Part shown: positions 6,920 through 7,071 of the stretch, piece by piece
How positions within the stretch are numbered: the first letter of the stretch is position 1
Layout: the number at the start of each line of letters is the position of its first letter
DNA from: Chitinophagaceae bacterium
GTDB taxonomy: Bacteria > Bacteroidota > Bacteroidia > Chitinophagales > Chitinophagaceae
Direction of reading: 5' to 3'
Length of the DNA: 7,071 nucleotides
Assembly: GCA_947481355.1 (NCBI GenBank)
Contig: CANKGM010000108.1
Location: 1 to 7,071 of the forward strand
The notes under the pieces: model-generated
Told to the model about the DNA's origin: nothing
Databases searched by the model: none
The model's input: only the letters and a program-made list of their open reading frames with translations
Program-made: the position numbers and the translations under genes

Positions 6920-6951
6920 CAAAAGTCATTAAAATTTGTGGGAACGTCAAC
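6920..6951 (-). promoter_or_regulatory. Predicted glnA promoter
   Basis: On the minus strand, GTTG (6951-6948) and GACTTTTG (6927-6920) are separated by exactly 20 bp. They differ from the Bacteroidota pattern TTTG/TAnnTTTG by one base each. The -7 element ends 23 bp before the ATG at 6896, giving a leader of about 15 nt. This fits the shorter gene start. Confidence 0.5.
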
Positions 6952-7071
6952 TATTTTATTCAGTTTCTTTATTTTTTTCTCATGATATGAAAAAAATCTG
7001 CATATTTTTTTGAAAACATTACAAATTTTTAGTGGAAAGCCATTGAAAATAATATATATAAATAATTTTAA
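6952..7071. other. AT-rich DNA upstream of glnA, no gene seen
   Basis: These 120 bases are very A/T-rich, with several A and T runs and an alternating TA stretch near 7051-7061. This could act as an upstream-element or curved region for the glnA promoter. A weak A-run/T-run inverted repeat (6990-6997 with 7004-7011) has no GC core and is not a convincing terminator. No coding frame is supported. Confidence 0.4.

Noticed and set aside
6897..6950. Longer glnA start adding 18 residues
   Set aside because: The upstream ATGs at 6950 and 6929 fall in the predicted promoter boxes, and the added residues are not part of the type III family N-terminus.
6990..7011. A-run/T-run inverted repeat upstream of glnA as a terminator
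   Set aside because: The stem has only A-T pairs and no gene reads into it from either side within the window.

Overview
The window looks like an ordinary chromosomal core-metabolism segment of a Bacteroidota bacterium, most likely near the Chitinophagaceae. This rests on four observations. Protein sequences such as the EF-P N-terminus (MANTSDISRGMILKLDG) and the AccB N-terminus resemble that group from memory. The glutamine synthetase is the long type III enzyme common in Bacteroidota. Start codons have A/T-rich leaders with no Shine-Dalgarno sequence. Promoters match the Bacteroidota pattern (TTTG, about 20 bp, then TAnnTTTG). The DNA is AT-rich. No phage, transposon, CRISPR, RNA gene or defence locus is visible.

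Layout: positions 1-738 (minus strand) hold the N-terminal 246 codons of an MFS transporter that runs off the left edge. Positions 923-1846 (minus) hold an LDH-type malate dehydrogenase (mdh), ended by a strong hairpin terminator at 859-891 that separates it from the MFS gene downstream. A 177-bp gap holds divergent promoters for mdh and for efp (2024-2590, plus), which encodes elongation factor P. A terminator at 2622-2657 closes efp. A new promoter then drives accB-accC (2746-4624, plus), the biotin carrier protein and biotin carboxylase of acetyl-CoA carboxylase. A bidirectional hairpin terminator (4651-4677) lies between accC and the convergent glnA (4704-6896, minus), a glutamine synthetase III. 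The last 120 bp are AT-rich upstream DNA of glnA with no recognisable gene.

The genes work in separate pathways: malate/oxaloacetate interconversion (mdh), translation of polyproline stretches (efp), malonyl-CoA formation for fatty acid synthesis (accB with accC; the carboxyltransferase genes accA and accD are not here) and ammonium assimilation (glnA). Only accB and accC look co-transcribed.

I found no new biological system. The most interesting points are the EF-P loop, where arginine stands at the position that is often a modified lysine, in a context resembling the EarP/rhamnosyl EF-P class; the repeated 20-bp spacing of the predicted promoters; and a small palindrome over the mdh promoter.
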